In this document: positions 22,523 to 32,460 of the stretch, one piece after another
Layout: each line of letters starts with the position of its first letter
Position numbering within the stretch: position 1 is the first letter of the stretch
Origin: Septoria linicola
Taxonomy: Eukaryota; Ascomycota; Dothideomycetes; Mycosphaerellales; Mycosphaerellaceae
Direction: 5' to 3'
DNA: 64,000 bases
NCBI GenBank assembly: GCA_024114885.1
Contig: CP099427.1
Coordinates: 248,001-312,000, forward strand
Made by a program: the position numbers and the translations under genes
The notes under the pieces: generated by a model
What the model was told of the DNA's origin: nothing
What the model saw: only the letters and a program-made list of their open reading frames with translations
Databases searched by the model: none

Positions 22523-23433
22523 ATGCCATACCTCCAGTACTCAGTCTACACACTTATCGACCTCCACACTCTTCAACAAGAAACCCTCCTCCACAACCTC
22601 AATAGCAACAAATACTGCAAAACACCCGCTCGCTTCCCTCCTGACAGTCAACTACAACAGCCCTCACTCCTCTCTACATATTCGCACCACATCACACTAG
22701 GAGACACAGACAGAACCATCCATCCAAATTTCTTTGTTGTCATCGATCAAGTCCAAACTTCCGGAAATGATTCAGTCCTGATCGTCAATCTCAAAGCTCC
22801 CACAACACGCAAAGACTGCAAATTCGTCATTGGCGTAAGTCGGACTACCATTGACCAAGCCAGTCTCGCAGGCGCAAATCTGGATGTTGGGAATGTTGAC
22901 TGGATAGAGATGAAACAGTCTGAGAAGGAGAAATGGAATGGAGGGGAGGTGTATAGAGATGAGAGGTATTTTGCTACGGTTCTGAGAAAGGAGAAGGAAA
23001 TGTTGCGGGAGGATGGGCGTGAGGATGAGGGACAGGTGTTGTATGCTTGGTTTAGTCTGGTGAGGAGAGGTATGTTCGCTAGCAGTGTGAGGATGATATG
23101 GGTTTGCTGATGATATTTACAGCACTTCCGATCAATGAGCTACTGGAGCCAGGATATATGGACTTGACACCGGCTCAAAGACGAGTCTCGCTCGTTCTAA
23201 ATGCTTCGAGGCTGGAAGATCCTTGGTCTGCGATTCGAGAGAAGTTTGTGAAAGCATGCTGCGAGATGCCGAGAATGAGTAGGAAGATCTTCTTGGTATC
23301 CGAGAGTGAGGATGCTGGGCATGATGGCATATCGATCTACCGGGCGCTTTGGAGCCCGGAGACTGGTTCAGATCAAGCTCAGCCCAAAGGGAGCGACAAG
23401 CCCACGATGCGTGTAGCATTCAAGGATGCCTAA
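22523..23433 (+). CDS. Orphan two-exon gene of unknown function
   Basis: Exons 22523-23069 and 23123-23433 join across a 53-base intron (GTATGT...TTACAG) that keeps the frame (LVRR to ALPINELLEPGYMDL). The product is 285 residues. It has a polar N-terminal third, a central part (FFVVIDQVQTSGNDSVLIVNL) that looks beta-rich, and a charged helical region (KQSEKEKWNGGEVYRDERYF). No domain is recognised. A second ATG at 22437 in another frame opens an 87-codon ORF rich in Ser/Thr, which I treat as a shadow or 5' leader. Start uncertain. Confidence 0.5.
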
Positions 23434-24345
23434 TTTGACATCGAATTCGTGGAGAATATCGCCGCATCCAAAGCGATAGCAAGGCTTGACGAACTTTGTG
23501 CCGAAGAAATTTAAAGCCCGCCACTCGGCATAGTGCATGTTCGGACAGAGTAATGATTGGTTGAAAAAGATAGCGAAGCTCTGCTATACTGCGGCGCGTT
23601 TTTGTGGGCGTGAATCGCGCCGGAAGATGAGAGGTATACTCTTTGTGCTTCAATCTCCGAGAAACTCAGTAGCTGCATTCTTGCGCTTCGACTTCGCTTG
23701 CGCAGGCGAGTGAGCGAATGAGCGCTGATCTTCTATTCCGCGCATTCACTTGTGCTCGTAAGGTTGCTGGTGGTGATTGCCTGGCCCGCTCTGTTTCAGC
23801 ACTCTTCCCCATCAGCGAAGACATGTGGCGTCTCTTTGTCGTAGTGGAATGGAAGGTCTGAGACGGCAGTGAACACATGTTCTTCACATCTGCGCAGGTT
23901 CACATAAAATGACGCTGGTCGTGCGCCTTCCCTCTTCATACCGAACTATCTTTCGAAATTGAATCGTCAGCACACTTTCATCAAGCTCGAAACCCGGAGA
24001 GGCATTGAAGGGACTGACACATAACGAACAAGCTCGACATGACCTCGCGAAGTGACATCTTCATCGAGGGATGCCCGCACTGTCTGAAGTGTGGCGGCTA
24101 TCACTGGCCAGATTGTCAGTGGAAGGCTGATCATGGGCCGCGATGAAGGATCACTCGTATCATAGCCATGATCAGTGACCTCGCGATAGGCGTGTACTGC
24201 CCAGCCAGTGCGATTTCAACAGCTGTCGAGCCGCATGGAAACAGGGGCCTGTCGTCGATTCTCTTGATACTTGCATATCTCTACTTCGTATCTTTGTACT
24301 CGGAAGCATCTCATAATCGTCAATGATCGTTTCTCCATCATCTTC
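23434..24345. other. Intergenic, apart from one tiny ORF
   Basis: About 0.9 kb between the orphan gene and the cyclophilin 3' end. It contains the 35-codon zinc-knuckle-like ORF at 24039 and otherwise only short unrelated frames. Confidence 0.4.
24039..24146 (+). CDS. Possible 35-residue microprotein with a zinc-knuckle-like motif
   Basis: MTSRSDIFIEGCPHCLKCGGYHWPDCQW: a C-x2-C-x3-H-x3-C pattern with an extra CPHC just before it. It is similar in size and motif to the tiny ORF at 18812. There is no other support for translation. Both may be remnants or examples of very small zinc-binding proteins. Confidence 0.25.
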   Translation: MTSRSDIFIEGCPHCLKCGGYHWPDCQWKADHGPR

Positions 24346-25512
24346 TTAAGCCTGACTGCCCACTGTCTTTTCCGGATACGCGCCATGTCTGCCAGCAACT
24401 GCACCACTCCTGCGAGACTTGTGTGCCTGGACGAACATCCAGCAGCCGAACAGGATGCAAGCGATAAGAAAGAGCTTGAAAGGAAGAGTCATGCCTTGGT
24501 TGACGGTGCCGACAAGTTCCTCACGGTTGAGGTGGCCAGCGATCTCGGACTTCAAGCTTCGCAGACCTTCCTTTCCACTGCTCTCTCCGACCACCTTGCC
24601 GCCTGTGAAGACTTCATCCTCAGCAAGTGGAGTGACAGGTTGGGCGTGCCCTTCGAGTCCTGCGACAGAATCCGATCAGCTGGGGTGTGTTCTGTGTGTT
24701 GTCCCCAGTAGTGACTACCGGGGGTGTCGCAATAGCCACGTACATGGGGTGAGGTCTATAGCTCGGCCCTAATACCTTCGTCTGGGACCTCCAACTCTCC
24801 ACTCTTCGCAATCTTCACCTCGTCGTTGGGTCGGTCGCGGCCGTCCTTTGGTGCGTTCTCGATCTTGTGGACGATGTCCATGCCCTCGAGGACTTCGCCG
24901 AAGACGACGTGACGGCCATCGAGCCATGAAGTGAGGACGGTGGTGATGAAGAACTGCGAGCCGTTGGTGTTCTTGCCGGAGTTGGCCATGCCTGGGTGGC
25001 GGTGTTAGTGGGTGCATGTCACCTTGACTGGTGAGTACGTACTAAGAAGACCCTTCTTGGAGTGCTTCAACTTGAAGTTCTCATCGTCGAATTTGGTGCC
25101 GTAGATGGACTTTCCACCAGTTCCGTCACCCTTGGTGAAGTCACCACCCTGGATCATGAAGTCCTTGATGACACGGTGGAAGACGGAGCCCTCGTAGCCA
25201 AAGCCCTTCTCGCCAGTTGCGAGAGCACGGAAGTTCTCGGCGGTCTGCACCATGCTATGTCAGTGTTTGTGTTCCCAGGTCCGATGTGGCGTGAATTCGC
25301 CACTATGTATTGTTCTGATATACCTTTGGAGTGGTCTTGCCGTACAGACCCATGACAATTCTGCCTAGATCCTCATCGCCATGCTTGATATCAAAGTAGA
25401 CCTTGTGAGTGATCTTGGGGCCCTTCTGTGCTTCTGCGGTCTGGGCCAAGTACATGAAAGCAAAGGTCAAAATGACCATAAAGGACACGAGAATGCGTTG
25501 GAAGGAGGCCAT
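24346..25512 (-). CDS. cypB: ER cyclophilin (peptidyl-prolyl isomerase B) with two possible C-termini
   Basis: Exons on the minus strand: 25512-25324, 25244-25043, 24991-24776, and optionally 24659-24346. The protein starts with a signal peptide (MASFQRILVSFMVILTFAFMYLAQTAEA) and then the cyclophilin fold with FHRVIKDFMIQGGDF, GSQFFITT, LDGRHVVFG, carrying the catalytic Arg and the Gln/Phe/Trp/His pocket residues. If the last intron (24660-24775) is kept, the frame ends at 24756 after ELEVPDEGIRAEL, giving 208 residues with a retention-like -AEL tail. If it is spliced, VPDEG runs into LEGHAQPVTPLAEDEVF and about 100 further residues with a transmembrane segment (FKLFLIACILFGCWMFV) and a basic tail, giving 306 residues. 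Role: prolyl isomerisation of secretory proteins in the ER. Divergent from uS13m. Confidence 0.93.
24660..24775 (-). promoter_or_regulatory. Alternative intron switching the cyclophilin C-terminus
   Basis: The 116-base segment begins GTATTAGG on the minus strand and ends TCTGTCGCAG. Retention leads to a stop 17 bases into it, right after the codons for IRAEL. Removal brings a 105-codon extension into frame. The splice phase fits exactly (one base from exon 3, two from exon 4), and the extension has no stop until 24346. Confidence 0.7.
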
Positions 25513-25736
25513 TGTGACTGTATTCCTCCAATGGGTTGTGTGTGGATGTGGAGGGAGAACAAAAGGTGGGCGGATAGCTCTCAAGTGCCAGCTGTGGTCA
25601 AGATCACCCTTGCTGGAGCTCGGCTCGGCGTCGGCGGTTGCGCACTGCCCTGCCCTTGCCGCTCACTTCACTTTCGCGGATCACCAGTGCGACTGCCATT
25701 TGACCATTCCATCGCTCTTTCCTTACTGCAGTCATC
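25513..25736. promoter_or_regulatory. Short divergent promoter shared by cyclophilin and uS13m
   Basis: Only 224 bases separate the two start codons, so the 5' UTRs and core promoters of both genes must lie here. The right part is C/T-rich (CGCTCTTTCCTTACTGCAGTC), as in many fungal ribosomal-protein promoters. No specific site identified. Confidence 0.5.
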
Positions 25737-26207
25737 ATGGTGGGTGAATGCGGCTATCTGACGCGCAATACTATACTGACAACGGCCAGGTCTTCATCTT
25801 CGGCACCAACTTCGCGGAAACGCACCTGGTGCGCCAATCGCTCCAAAAGTTCTATGGCATCGGTCCCAAAGTGTGTCAGCAACTCATGGCGCGCTTCCAC
25901 ATTCACAATACTGCGCGAATCGGCAATCTGAAAGACCGGCAAATCAACAGCCTGGCCGAGGAGCTGAGCACGATGGTGTTGGAGAATGATTTGCGGAGAC
26001 AATTGCAGGACAACATCAAGCGATTGAGGGACATGGGTGCATATCGCGGAAGGCGACATGCGATGAGCTTGCCAGTGAGAGGTCAAAGGACGAGGAGTCA
26101 GGTGAGTTGGGCGGAAATCATGATGCGGGTGATGCAACGGGATGTGCTAACGGAGAATGCAGATCGCAACAGCGAGAAGACTGAACCGAGTGGAGAGAAG
26201 AGGGTAG
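25737..26207 (+). CDS. SWS2: Mitochondrial small-subunit ribosomal protein uS13m (Sws2-like)
   Basis: Three exons: 25737-25739 (the start codon alone), 25790-26101 and 26163-26207, with introns of 50 and 61 bases. The 119-residue product begins MVFIFGTNFAETHLVRQSLQKF and carries the S13 hallmarks: a helix-turn segment around FYGIGPKVCQQL, the Arg-rich DNIKRLRDMGAYRGRRHAMSLPVRGQRTRSQ block, and the C-terminal IATARRLNRVERRG. It binds the head of the mitochondrial 28S-type subunit. The first intron directly after ATG is required, since the frame upstream of VFIFG otherwise lacks a start. Small size and the missing long tail fit mitochondrial rather than cytosolic S13. Confidence 0.93.
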
Positions 26208-26516
26208 AGAAGGAGCAAGCAGGATCGGTTGGATGCATAGCGAAGGCGCAAAGGGTTGCTTTGACAATGGAGAAGAGATGGACGATGGAAGATACCACGG
26301 ACACCACTGTACAGATAGAAGTGTACAAACAGAAGATGGATTTCATGTCCAGAGGGCACTTTCCAGGAACACTGATGCTGTCCCACATGGCCGGACGATT
26401 ATTCGACTCCCGCAGTGTTTTCCGCACAATGCAAAGATTCAAGCAAACACCATTGCTCAATCCAGCAGCAACAAAGAGAGAACTGGCAAAAGAGCTGACA
26501 TGTACAGATCGACTAC

Positions 26517-27665
26517 CTACCAGATCAAGACACCTTTAATCACACTGCCCTCCTCCATCTTTCTCTTCGCATTCTCAAAGTCCTCTAACGGGAACTCTTT
26601 GAACATCTTCCCGACAGGCAGGACACCATCCTTGCTCCACTGCACCAGCTCCGGCAGCGCCTCAGCAGGATCTCGATCACCCTCGATGACACCCACCAGT
26701 CGCCTCCCGTTCACCATATGCTGCAAACAGTCGACCTCCAATTTTGCATCGACAGGCTTCACTCCAACCTGCAATACCATGCCATTCTTCCGGATTGCCC
26801 CCAAACATTCACTCAAAATCGCCACACTCGGTGTTGTGTCAAGGATTGCTGTAGCACCCAGCCCTTGCGGACTCATCTCCTTGATCGCTTCGGCTAGAGT
26901 CTTGTCTCCCAAGACTTCTTTCGAAGACAGTAGTCCCTTCGTTGCGCCCAATTCCGCCGCGAGCTCCACTCTGGCTGGATTCAAATCGACTGCGATGATG
27001 GTCCCGACCTTCCTCTCGACCGCCGCACAGATCCCCGCCAACCCGACACCTCCCAGCCCGACCACCGCGACAACATCATCTGGACCACACTTGCCAACAT
27101 GTGTAATCGCTCCAGCACCCGTCATAATCCCACACCCCAACGGCGCATACAACTTCAACTCGTCCGCATCCTTGATCAACTTGGTCACATTCGCCGCCGC
27201 CGAAATTTTCACGGGCGCCGGACTCGCGAAACTACTCTGCCCAAAATACCCTCCCCCAATAACTTTCGTCTTATCACTCTCCAGGACAAAAACCGGCTCG
27301 TTCGCCTGCAGTGTCAACTTCGCATGCTCGACACAATACGCCGGATGTCCCGTCGTGCAATACAAACACTCCAAACACGCTGCCGCAGAGAGAATCACCA
27401 AATCGCCGACTTTCCAGTTGGCTTCTTGGTCTTTGGAACCGAGTTGGATGATCCGGCCTGCGCCTTCGTGGCCGAGGACGCGAGGGTAGATTCCGCCGTA
27501 GCCCGAAATGTCGGTGTGGCAGACTCCCGTGGCGATCATTTCGACGAGGAATTCATCGCTGTGGGGGGCGCGCGTGAGGAGCTTTTCGAGGATCCAGGTG
27601 TGTTGGTCGTAGGCTACTATGCCTTTGCAGGGGATGGTGTATTCGATTTCTTGGGAGGAGGCCAT
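26517..27665 (-). CDS. Zinc-dependent alcohol dehydrogenase, aryl-alcohol type (MDR family)
   Basis: A single exon of 382 residues. The catalytic zinc ligands are Cys49 (GVCHTD), His66/Glu67 (GHEGAG) and Cys178 (PLGCGIMTG). The structural zinc site is Cys97, Cys100, Cys103 and Cys111 (CLECLYCTTGHPAYC). The nucleotide-binding loop is VVGLGGVGLAG (about 201-211), and the Asp in IIAVDLNPAR points to NAD rather than NADP. The family resembles benzyl/aryl-alcohol dehydrogenases, so the probable reaction is reversible oxidation of an aromatic or long-chain primary alcohol. No obvious pathway partner is adjacent. The 3' end faces uS13m, 309 bases away. Intact and ordinary length. A 418-codon antisense ORF over it is a shadow. 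Confidence 0.92.
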   Translation of the reverse strand: MASSQEIEYTIPCKGIVAYDQHTWILEKLLTRAPHSDEFLVEMIATGVCHTDISGYGGIYPRVLGHEGAGRIIQLGSKDQEANWKVGDLVILSAAACLECLYCTTGHPAYCVEHAKLTLQANEPVFVLESDKTKVIGGGYFGQSSFASPAPVKISAAANVTKLIKDADELKLYAPLGCGIMTGAGAITHVGKCGPDDVVAVVGLGGVGLAGICAAVERKVGTIIAVDLNPARVELAAELGATKGLLSSKEVLGDKTLAEAIKEMSPQGLGATAILDTTPSVAILSECLGAIRKNGMVLQVGVKPVDAKLEVDCLQHMVNGRRLVGVIEGDRDPAEALPELVQWSKDGVLPVGKMFKEFPLEDFENAKRKMEEGSVIKGVLIW

Positions 27666-28064
27666 TGTAGCGGAGTTGAGGGTGGGAATTTCGGAGACGC
27701 GTTGTTTGGGGACCTTGATGGTGTACCAAATGTATTAGAGAGGAAAATGGTAGCTATATTGTCGAGTTGTGTTTGATCGTCTGTTTGGCTGTATAGCTTG
27801 GGGCACCTTCCGTCATAGGTGAAGGTGGGGTTAAGAGGTCTAGGTCTAACATCTTGCCGTGGAAGGAAGGTATGCCAGAGAAGTAATAATGTGCTCGGAC
27901 AAACGGCTTGCATTTCGATGTATTGCTTCCTCTTGCTATTCACGAACCATGGTCTCGGAATCGTGTCTGTGATCGCTACGAAGTGTAGTTGGTCGACTTG
28001 AGCCTCACACTATATCCTTCTACCACCATACCCCTCACATCACAGTAGGTCTAGCCCAACCCCA
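27666..28064. other. Short intergenic region
   Basis: 399 bases between the ADH start and the HsbA-like stop, on the promoter side of ADH. No further gene recognised. Confidence 0.45.
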
Positions 28065-28610
28065 TCAAGACGAATAAAACGCAATCCCATCCTGCAACGC
28101 AACAGTAATAACATCAATCACCCTCTGCCCCTCCGCCTTCTGTCCAGCATCCTTCACCCGTTTCGCAACCTCATCACTAAAACCCAAATGCGCAAACAAC
28201 AACAACTCCAACCCCTCCTTCACCACCGGTGACGTCCCCGCCTCATCAAACAGCGGCTTCTTACTCTTCACCACTTCCACAGCTTTCGGATTATTGATTG
28301 CCAATGTTTCATTCACATGTGAGATGAGGAGTTGTGCGTCCGAAGCGGTAAGTGGGTTGGGAAGGAGCAGAGAGTCGTAGAAGCCTTTGCGTGTGGCGAG
28401 GTAGAGGGGGCCGAAGTCGATGAGGAAGGGGAGTTGGTTCACCAGGCCGCCGGAGTAGGATTGGGTGGCGGCGGTGAGGGCGAGGACGCGGGAGTTTATG
28501 GTGGAGATGTCGGCGTAGACTGTGTTGACAGAGGGGGTGGTGGTGGATTGGGCGAAGGTGGTGGGCAGGAGGAAAATCGAAAGTGATATAAGGGTTGAGA
28601 GGAGCTTCAT
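28065..28610 (-). CDS. HsbA-like secreted cell-wall protein
   Basis: A single exon of 181 residues. The N-terminus MKLLSTLISLSIFLLPTTFAQ is a signal peptide. The rest is alpha-helical with the spacing of the HsbA/Mp1p family: DISTINSRVLALTAATQSYSGG near the start, then LTASDAQLLISHVNETL and PVVKEGLELLLFAHLGFSDEVAKRV. Known members bind hydrophobic surfaces and recruit cutinase-type enzymes, or bind lipids at the wall. No Cys pattern or GPI signal is seen, so it is probably soluble or loosely wall-bound. Confidence 0.85.
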   Translation of the reverse strand: MKLLSTLISLSIFLLPTTFAQSTTTPSVNTVYADISTINSRVLALTAATQSYSGGLVNQLPFLIDFGPLYLATRKGFYDSLLLPNPLTASDAQLLISHVNETLAINNPKAVEVVKSKKPLFDEAGTSPVVKEGLELLLFAHLGFSDEVAKRVKDAGQKAEGQRVIDVITVALQDGIAFYSS

Positions 28611-29701
28611 TGTGTGGTTTCTGATAGATTTGCCTGGTTGTGTGTTTTGTGTGTAGTGTTTGACGTACTGCAGAGGTGATGGGATAAAGGTGAGTTTGGT
28701 TGTTGACTTAGCCTCCCTGTAACGTCACAGGCACAGTTGCTGTAAGCTCAAAGGGCTATATGGCTCTGCATGGCTAGCAGACATATTGCTGAGCGAGCAG
28801 GCCAATCTTTCGTATGCTCCGCGTTCTTGCCAATATCATTCGCCTTGTTTGTGGGTCGAGCTGTTCTTACGCTGAACTCAATTCGAGTGCCGAGGTCAGG
28901 CTCCCACGTGGCATTTCTGGCAATCATGTGGAGTTGTGGAGCGGTCTTGTCGACTTCAGCTGTACCATCAAAAAGACGCTTGCCGGCACATCTGGTCGCT
29001 TGTTGTCAGCCGGCAGTACATCCTGATGTAGGGTGACTGAGAGAACGAAATTTGCCTACGTACCTTCAGATCCACCACGGCCGCCTGAAGCTCATCCTGC
29101 TAGGCAAGATGAAACATAAGTCGTCGATGACAAGCGAGCATTTCCGGACAGAGGCAATATCTTGATCGGGTCGCAAGTAGTTCCGCAAACGCGACTCAGA
29201 CGTTGCGCCTCCCATTTGTAGATCTCTCGCATCTTCCGCCTGCGTTCCGGTAAGAGGTACATCGATACACACTACTATCAGCATGGTAAGACAGAATGAC
29301 ACTCACATACAGCTTCTGCTCTATGCCATGCCATGACGTTGCAGATCCTTGTCAAAGTCTAGACCATAATCCTTGCAGTATCTCACAATTCCTCTCCGAC
29401 CGGAGATCAGCTCCGCAAGCAAATCCATGTCTAGACACCAGCCGGACCACACGCCGCTCTGCAATTTTCAATCAATCTGGTGCTCGTGCTGTCGACCTTT
29501 CGATCTGGAAAATCCAAGTCGCTAGGCTTCACAATGCGATCCGCACCCGGCGCAGCAGAAAAGGGCTTGCGATGGCCGTGAGATGTGATTTCACTATTTG
29601 CTCACCTATCTCGTACAGCATCCTTGGACTGTCTGTTTGCACGTCGCTAGCGGTACTTATACAAGCCTTTCGCGCATGCTCAAAGCAGCTTTACTAGCAA
29701 A
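28611..29701. other. Intergenic, no gene recognised
   Basis: About 1.1 kb between the start codons of two divergent genes (HsbA-like to the left, orphan to the right). Only short frames without domains. Both promoters should be inside. Confidence 0.4.
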
Positions 29702-30316
29702 ATGGACTCCAGCGGATCGAATGACTCATTGACCTCGTTTTCTCTGCTTCGGGAACTGCCCCAAGTCACAGCCAGCATGGACCAAGGATGGACTTACTCT
29801 GCGATCGAATCGTGGATCGAAGACACTATCCAGCAGTTTGCTAGAAAAGCTTCCCAGACCACCATCTTGAGCACGCTCGTTCAGGAGGATACTGCATTAT
29901 CAGCCGTCTGCAACAGCTGCATGCGGATCATCATGCTCGTCGACCCAGCATCTGCTGTCGAGGCTGTTGAGAACCTCCAACTCGGCGCCGACGTACACGA
30001 TATCCAGACTCTAGTGATCAGTATGGCGAACTGTCATCGATGCTCTCAGGGCAAGCTCGGACTGGAAGGAGTAACGAATACTTCCTTCGATAACCATTCA
30101 TCATCTGCACCTGGCGTGTTCCTGAGGCGATCGATGTCTAAGGTGACATATATTAGTGCTGGAGTCGGCCAGACCCGGATCCTGAGATCTACTGAGGAGG
30201 AAATTATGGGCGCTGCAGGGAATGAGCTGTATGTGATCGACTTGGATGCATCGAATGTGGAGGCACGGCTTGCGACTCAGGCTCTTTCGCAGCTGGTTGA
30301 AGTGGGAGTATCGTGA
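29702..30316 (+). CDS. Orphan 204-residue protein
   Basis: A clean ATG-to-stop frame in typical codon use. The N-terminal 20 residues are Ser/Thr-rich. A mainly helical middle follows (WTYSAIESWIEDTIQQFARKA, LSAVCNSCMRIIMLVDP, IQTLVISMANCHRCSQGK), with two CxxC pairs (CNSC, CHRC) about 60 residues apart that could bind metal. The C-terminal part is acidic and ends in a helix. The helical CNSC/CHRC part faintly recalls the C-terminal region of some fungal C6 regulators (AflR type), but no DNA-binding domain is present. Function unknown. Confidence 0.5.
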   Translation: MDSSGSNDSLTSFSLLRELPQVTASMDQGWTYSAIESWIEDTIQQFARKASQTTILSTLVQEDTALSAVCNSCMRIIMLVDPASAVEAVENLQLGADVHDIQTLVISMANCHRCSQGKLGLEGVTNTSFDNHSSSAPGVFLRRSMSKVTYISAGVGQTRILRSTEEEIMGAAGNELYVIDLDASNVEARLATQALSQLVEVGVS

Positions 30317-31134
30317 GGATACCTCGCTCTTGCCATCTACGGGCTTCTGTCAAAAGTGGTCGACAAAACCTCGCTCGAGGGTGCATGCAGTGGCGTGGAT
30401 TCTATCGCTTGAGCAGAGATACTGTGCATCAGACACCTTTCTCTGATAACCCGAGCTTCTGCTTTCTGGACTGCCGCTGAACCTACTGGCATAGTATCTG
30501 CGGGTGTACGGAGACAGCATTCGACAAGCGCTACATGATTACCCGAAGCTCTCAGCAAATAAGTTCCCGTGTTTTCCACACCGGGTCGGAACACATTGGC
30601 ATGGATCGCACAACCATCTGGAGACATGCTTGTTGTCAAATTACACGAGAGCCAAGATCACTAGGTCTTCTCTGTGGGATGAATCACATGTCAAGTACTG
30701 CCCAGCAGACTTGATAGGCGTGGTGCTCGCCAGATCAGGAGAGACACATTGGACTTGGCAGGTGATCTATTTCCAACCGCATGCTTCCTTCCGCAGAGCG
30801 CATAACATGTTTGCATGCAGCACGAGCTGTTAGCACGGAGCTTGTCAGGCTGTGGAGATATGATTGTTATGCAAGCGTGTCTACCACAAATTGGTCCTGA
30901 TTCCACCGAGGGTGGCATATTCACGTGTCCATGCCACCACCATATTGTAGCTCACGGCCTCGAGGACAGACAAATCGGCACGAGAGCAGAGAGCACAAAA
31001 CAGGCTTCCTCTCCCACGAATCCTGACTTTCCATACCTACGAACAAGCCTCTCCAAGCAAGAACAAGTTCCAAGCCAACCAATATCCAACCAATTCCCAA
31101 AATACTTCCAGCCCAAAGCAGAGAAAGCATCAAG
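30317..31134. other. Intergenic, no gene recognised
   Basis: About 0.8 kb with short frames only. The right end holds the promoter of the secreted-protein gene that starts at 31135. Confidence 0.4.
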
Positions 31135-31870
31135 ATGACTCGGCTTTCTCTCCCTCTTCTCCTGGCTTTGGCCACTCTCCACGGCATTGTGGCTTCCGTT
31201 GATGCAGCAGCCATCCTGAGAAATCGCGCACAAGACGATGATGGGGCACACTTTCGCGATGCGTTCTGGAGTCCCGAACCTGCTTCTCCGCCTGGGAGTG
31301 GCCCACCGAGCTCCGCGGAGCCAGGACCGTCGGGAAAAGGGAAGGGTAAAGCGACGGAGACACCTGCTGAAGCACTTGTTGATGGAGCGGCAAGCGATGC
31401 TACAGTGCGCAAGTACGAGGTTACTGGCCGAAAAGTCTACAATGCCTGGCTCATGGCTGATACTACGGCTGCGGCCCAAAAAATCATGTCTCAGCCAGAT
31501 GCTCAAGGACCAGATCCGGCATTCAAAAATTGGGCCAGACCTGTGCCAATAGAGCAAACGGTGACGGACGCATGCTAATACACGAACGTACAGGTGTTTC
31601 TACGCCCTCCTAGGAACAGACTCGAACAACATGATAGCAGAGTTTCTGGCTCAACACAGGGGACCGGCTGATCCCGGACACAAAGTCTTGTCGACTGTGA
31701 GCATTCAAATGGCTGGTCCTGCTCAAGACTTCAAGCCATTCTTGATCTGGCATGTCGTGAATGGCCACCCGAGTATGCAGACTAAGATGGCCCAGTGTGA
31801 GCGAATGTGGCTGCCTGCAGCCGACAAGCCCGGCCCGTACGGATATCCGCGAGTTGTTGGCGATGCTTGA
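31135..31870 (+). CDS. Secreted protein of unknown function with an unresolved frame change
   Basis: The frame from 31135 encodes a signal peptide (MTRLSLPLLLALATLHGIVASVDA), a Pro/Ser/Lys-rich linker (GPPSSAEPGPSGKGKGK) and a helical part ending WARPVPIEQT, with a stop at 31576-31578. In another frame from about 31594 the coding character continues (CFYALLGTDSNNM, FKPFLIWHVVNGHPSM) to a stop at 31870. A CTAATAC branch-like site followed by ACGTACAG sits between them, but the short intron it implies (31561-31593) does not connect the frames. A 181-base intron from 31413 would, at the cost of good coding sequence. A frameshift is the other option. No family recognised. Confidence 0.45.
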
Positions 31871-31918
31871 TTTTTCCCCCCTCCCGATCGCCCGATGTAG
31901 CACATCATAGAACTTTCA

Positions 31919-32460
31919 GACTCACAAGTCTGCGAACATCAGCTAGTTGCACGACCACAAGGGCCTATCGTAGCCGATCCCAACACTATCGACCAATGAT
32001 GGAGTGTTCGACATACTACACAAGTCGCCTTCTTGTACGACACGGAGGCTTGATTTCGAGGAGGAAAGTCATCAGCTTGTGCCATCCTACAACCTGATTC
32101 TCCGGCCAAATACTGCTGTACTACATTACTCTTCCCCCGTGTAAGGACTTGACTTAGCTGCACTACATACTTATCCAATTATTCCTATCGACCTTCAATC
32201 TCTATCATACGCTGCGAGCCCGAACCCGCGCAGCTGACGAACATATGCTAGCTGCACTACAAGACCATTCAGACAGAACGCCGATGACGAGGCAGCTTAT
32301 GTACCGAACACAAGCGCGACCAATCGCACTCCACATACTCGGCTACACACATAGGACACAGAAGTCTGTGCGACTGTGCGGCTGCGCGGTCGACGGACAT
32401 GAGCTAGTTGCGCCACACCGAAGACCTATGGATCATCGAAGTAGAACGAGTCTTCAAAGC
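31919..32460. repeat. Degenerate interspersed repeat, core GCTAGTTGCACGAC-like
   Basis: A short element recurs at about 31938, 32154, 32247 and 32402, with variants AGCTAGTTGCACGACCAC, TTAGCTGCACTACATAC, GCTAGCTGCACTACAAGAC and AGCTAGTTGCGCCACAC. Three of the copies are preceded by a GACGAACAT-like stretch. Spacing is irregular. It resembles a decayed tandem repeat; no coding sequence supported. Confidence 0.45.

Noticed and set aside
24271..24711. + strand 146-codon ORF over the cyclophilin 3' part
   Set aside because: The minus frame explains the region better, with splice phase and a transmembrane segment. I cannot exclude an antisense transcript.
26233..27489. 418-codon + strand ORF over the alcohol dehydrogenase
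   Set aside because: It is antisense to a complete ADH with all zinc and NAD motifs, and its own sequence has no domain.
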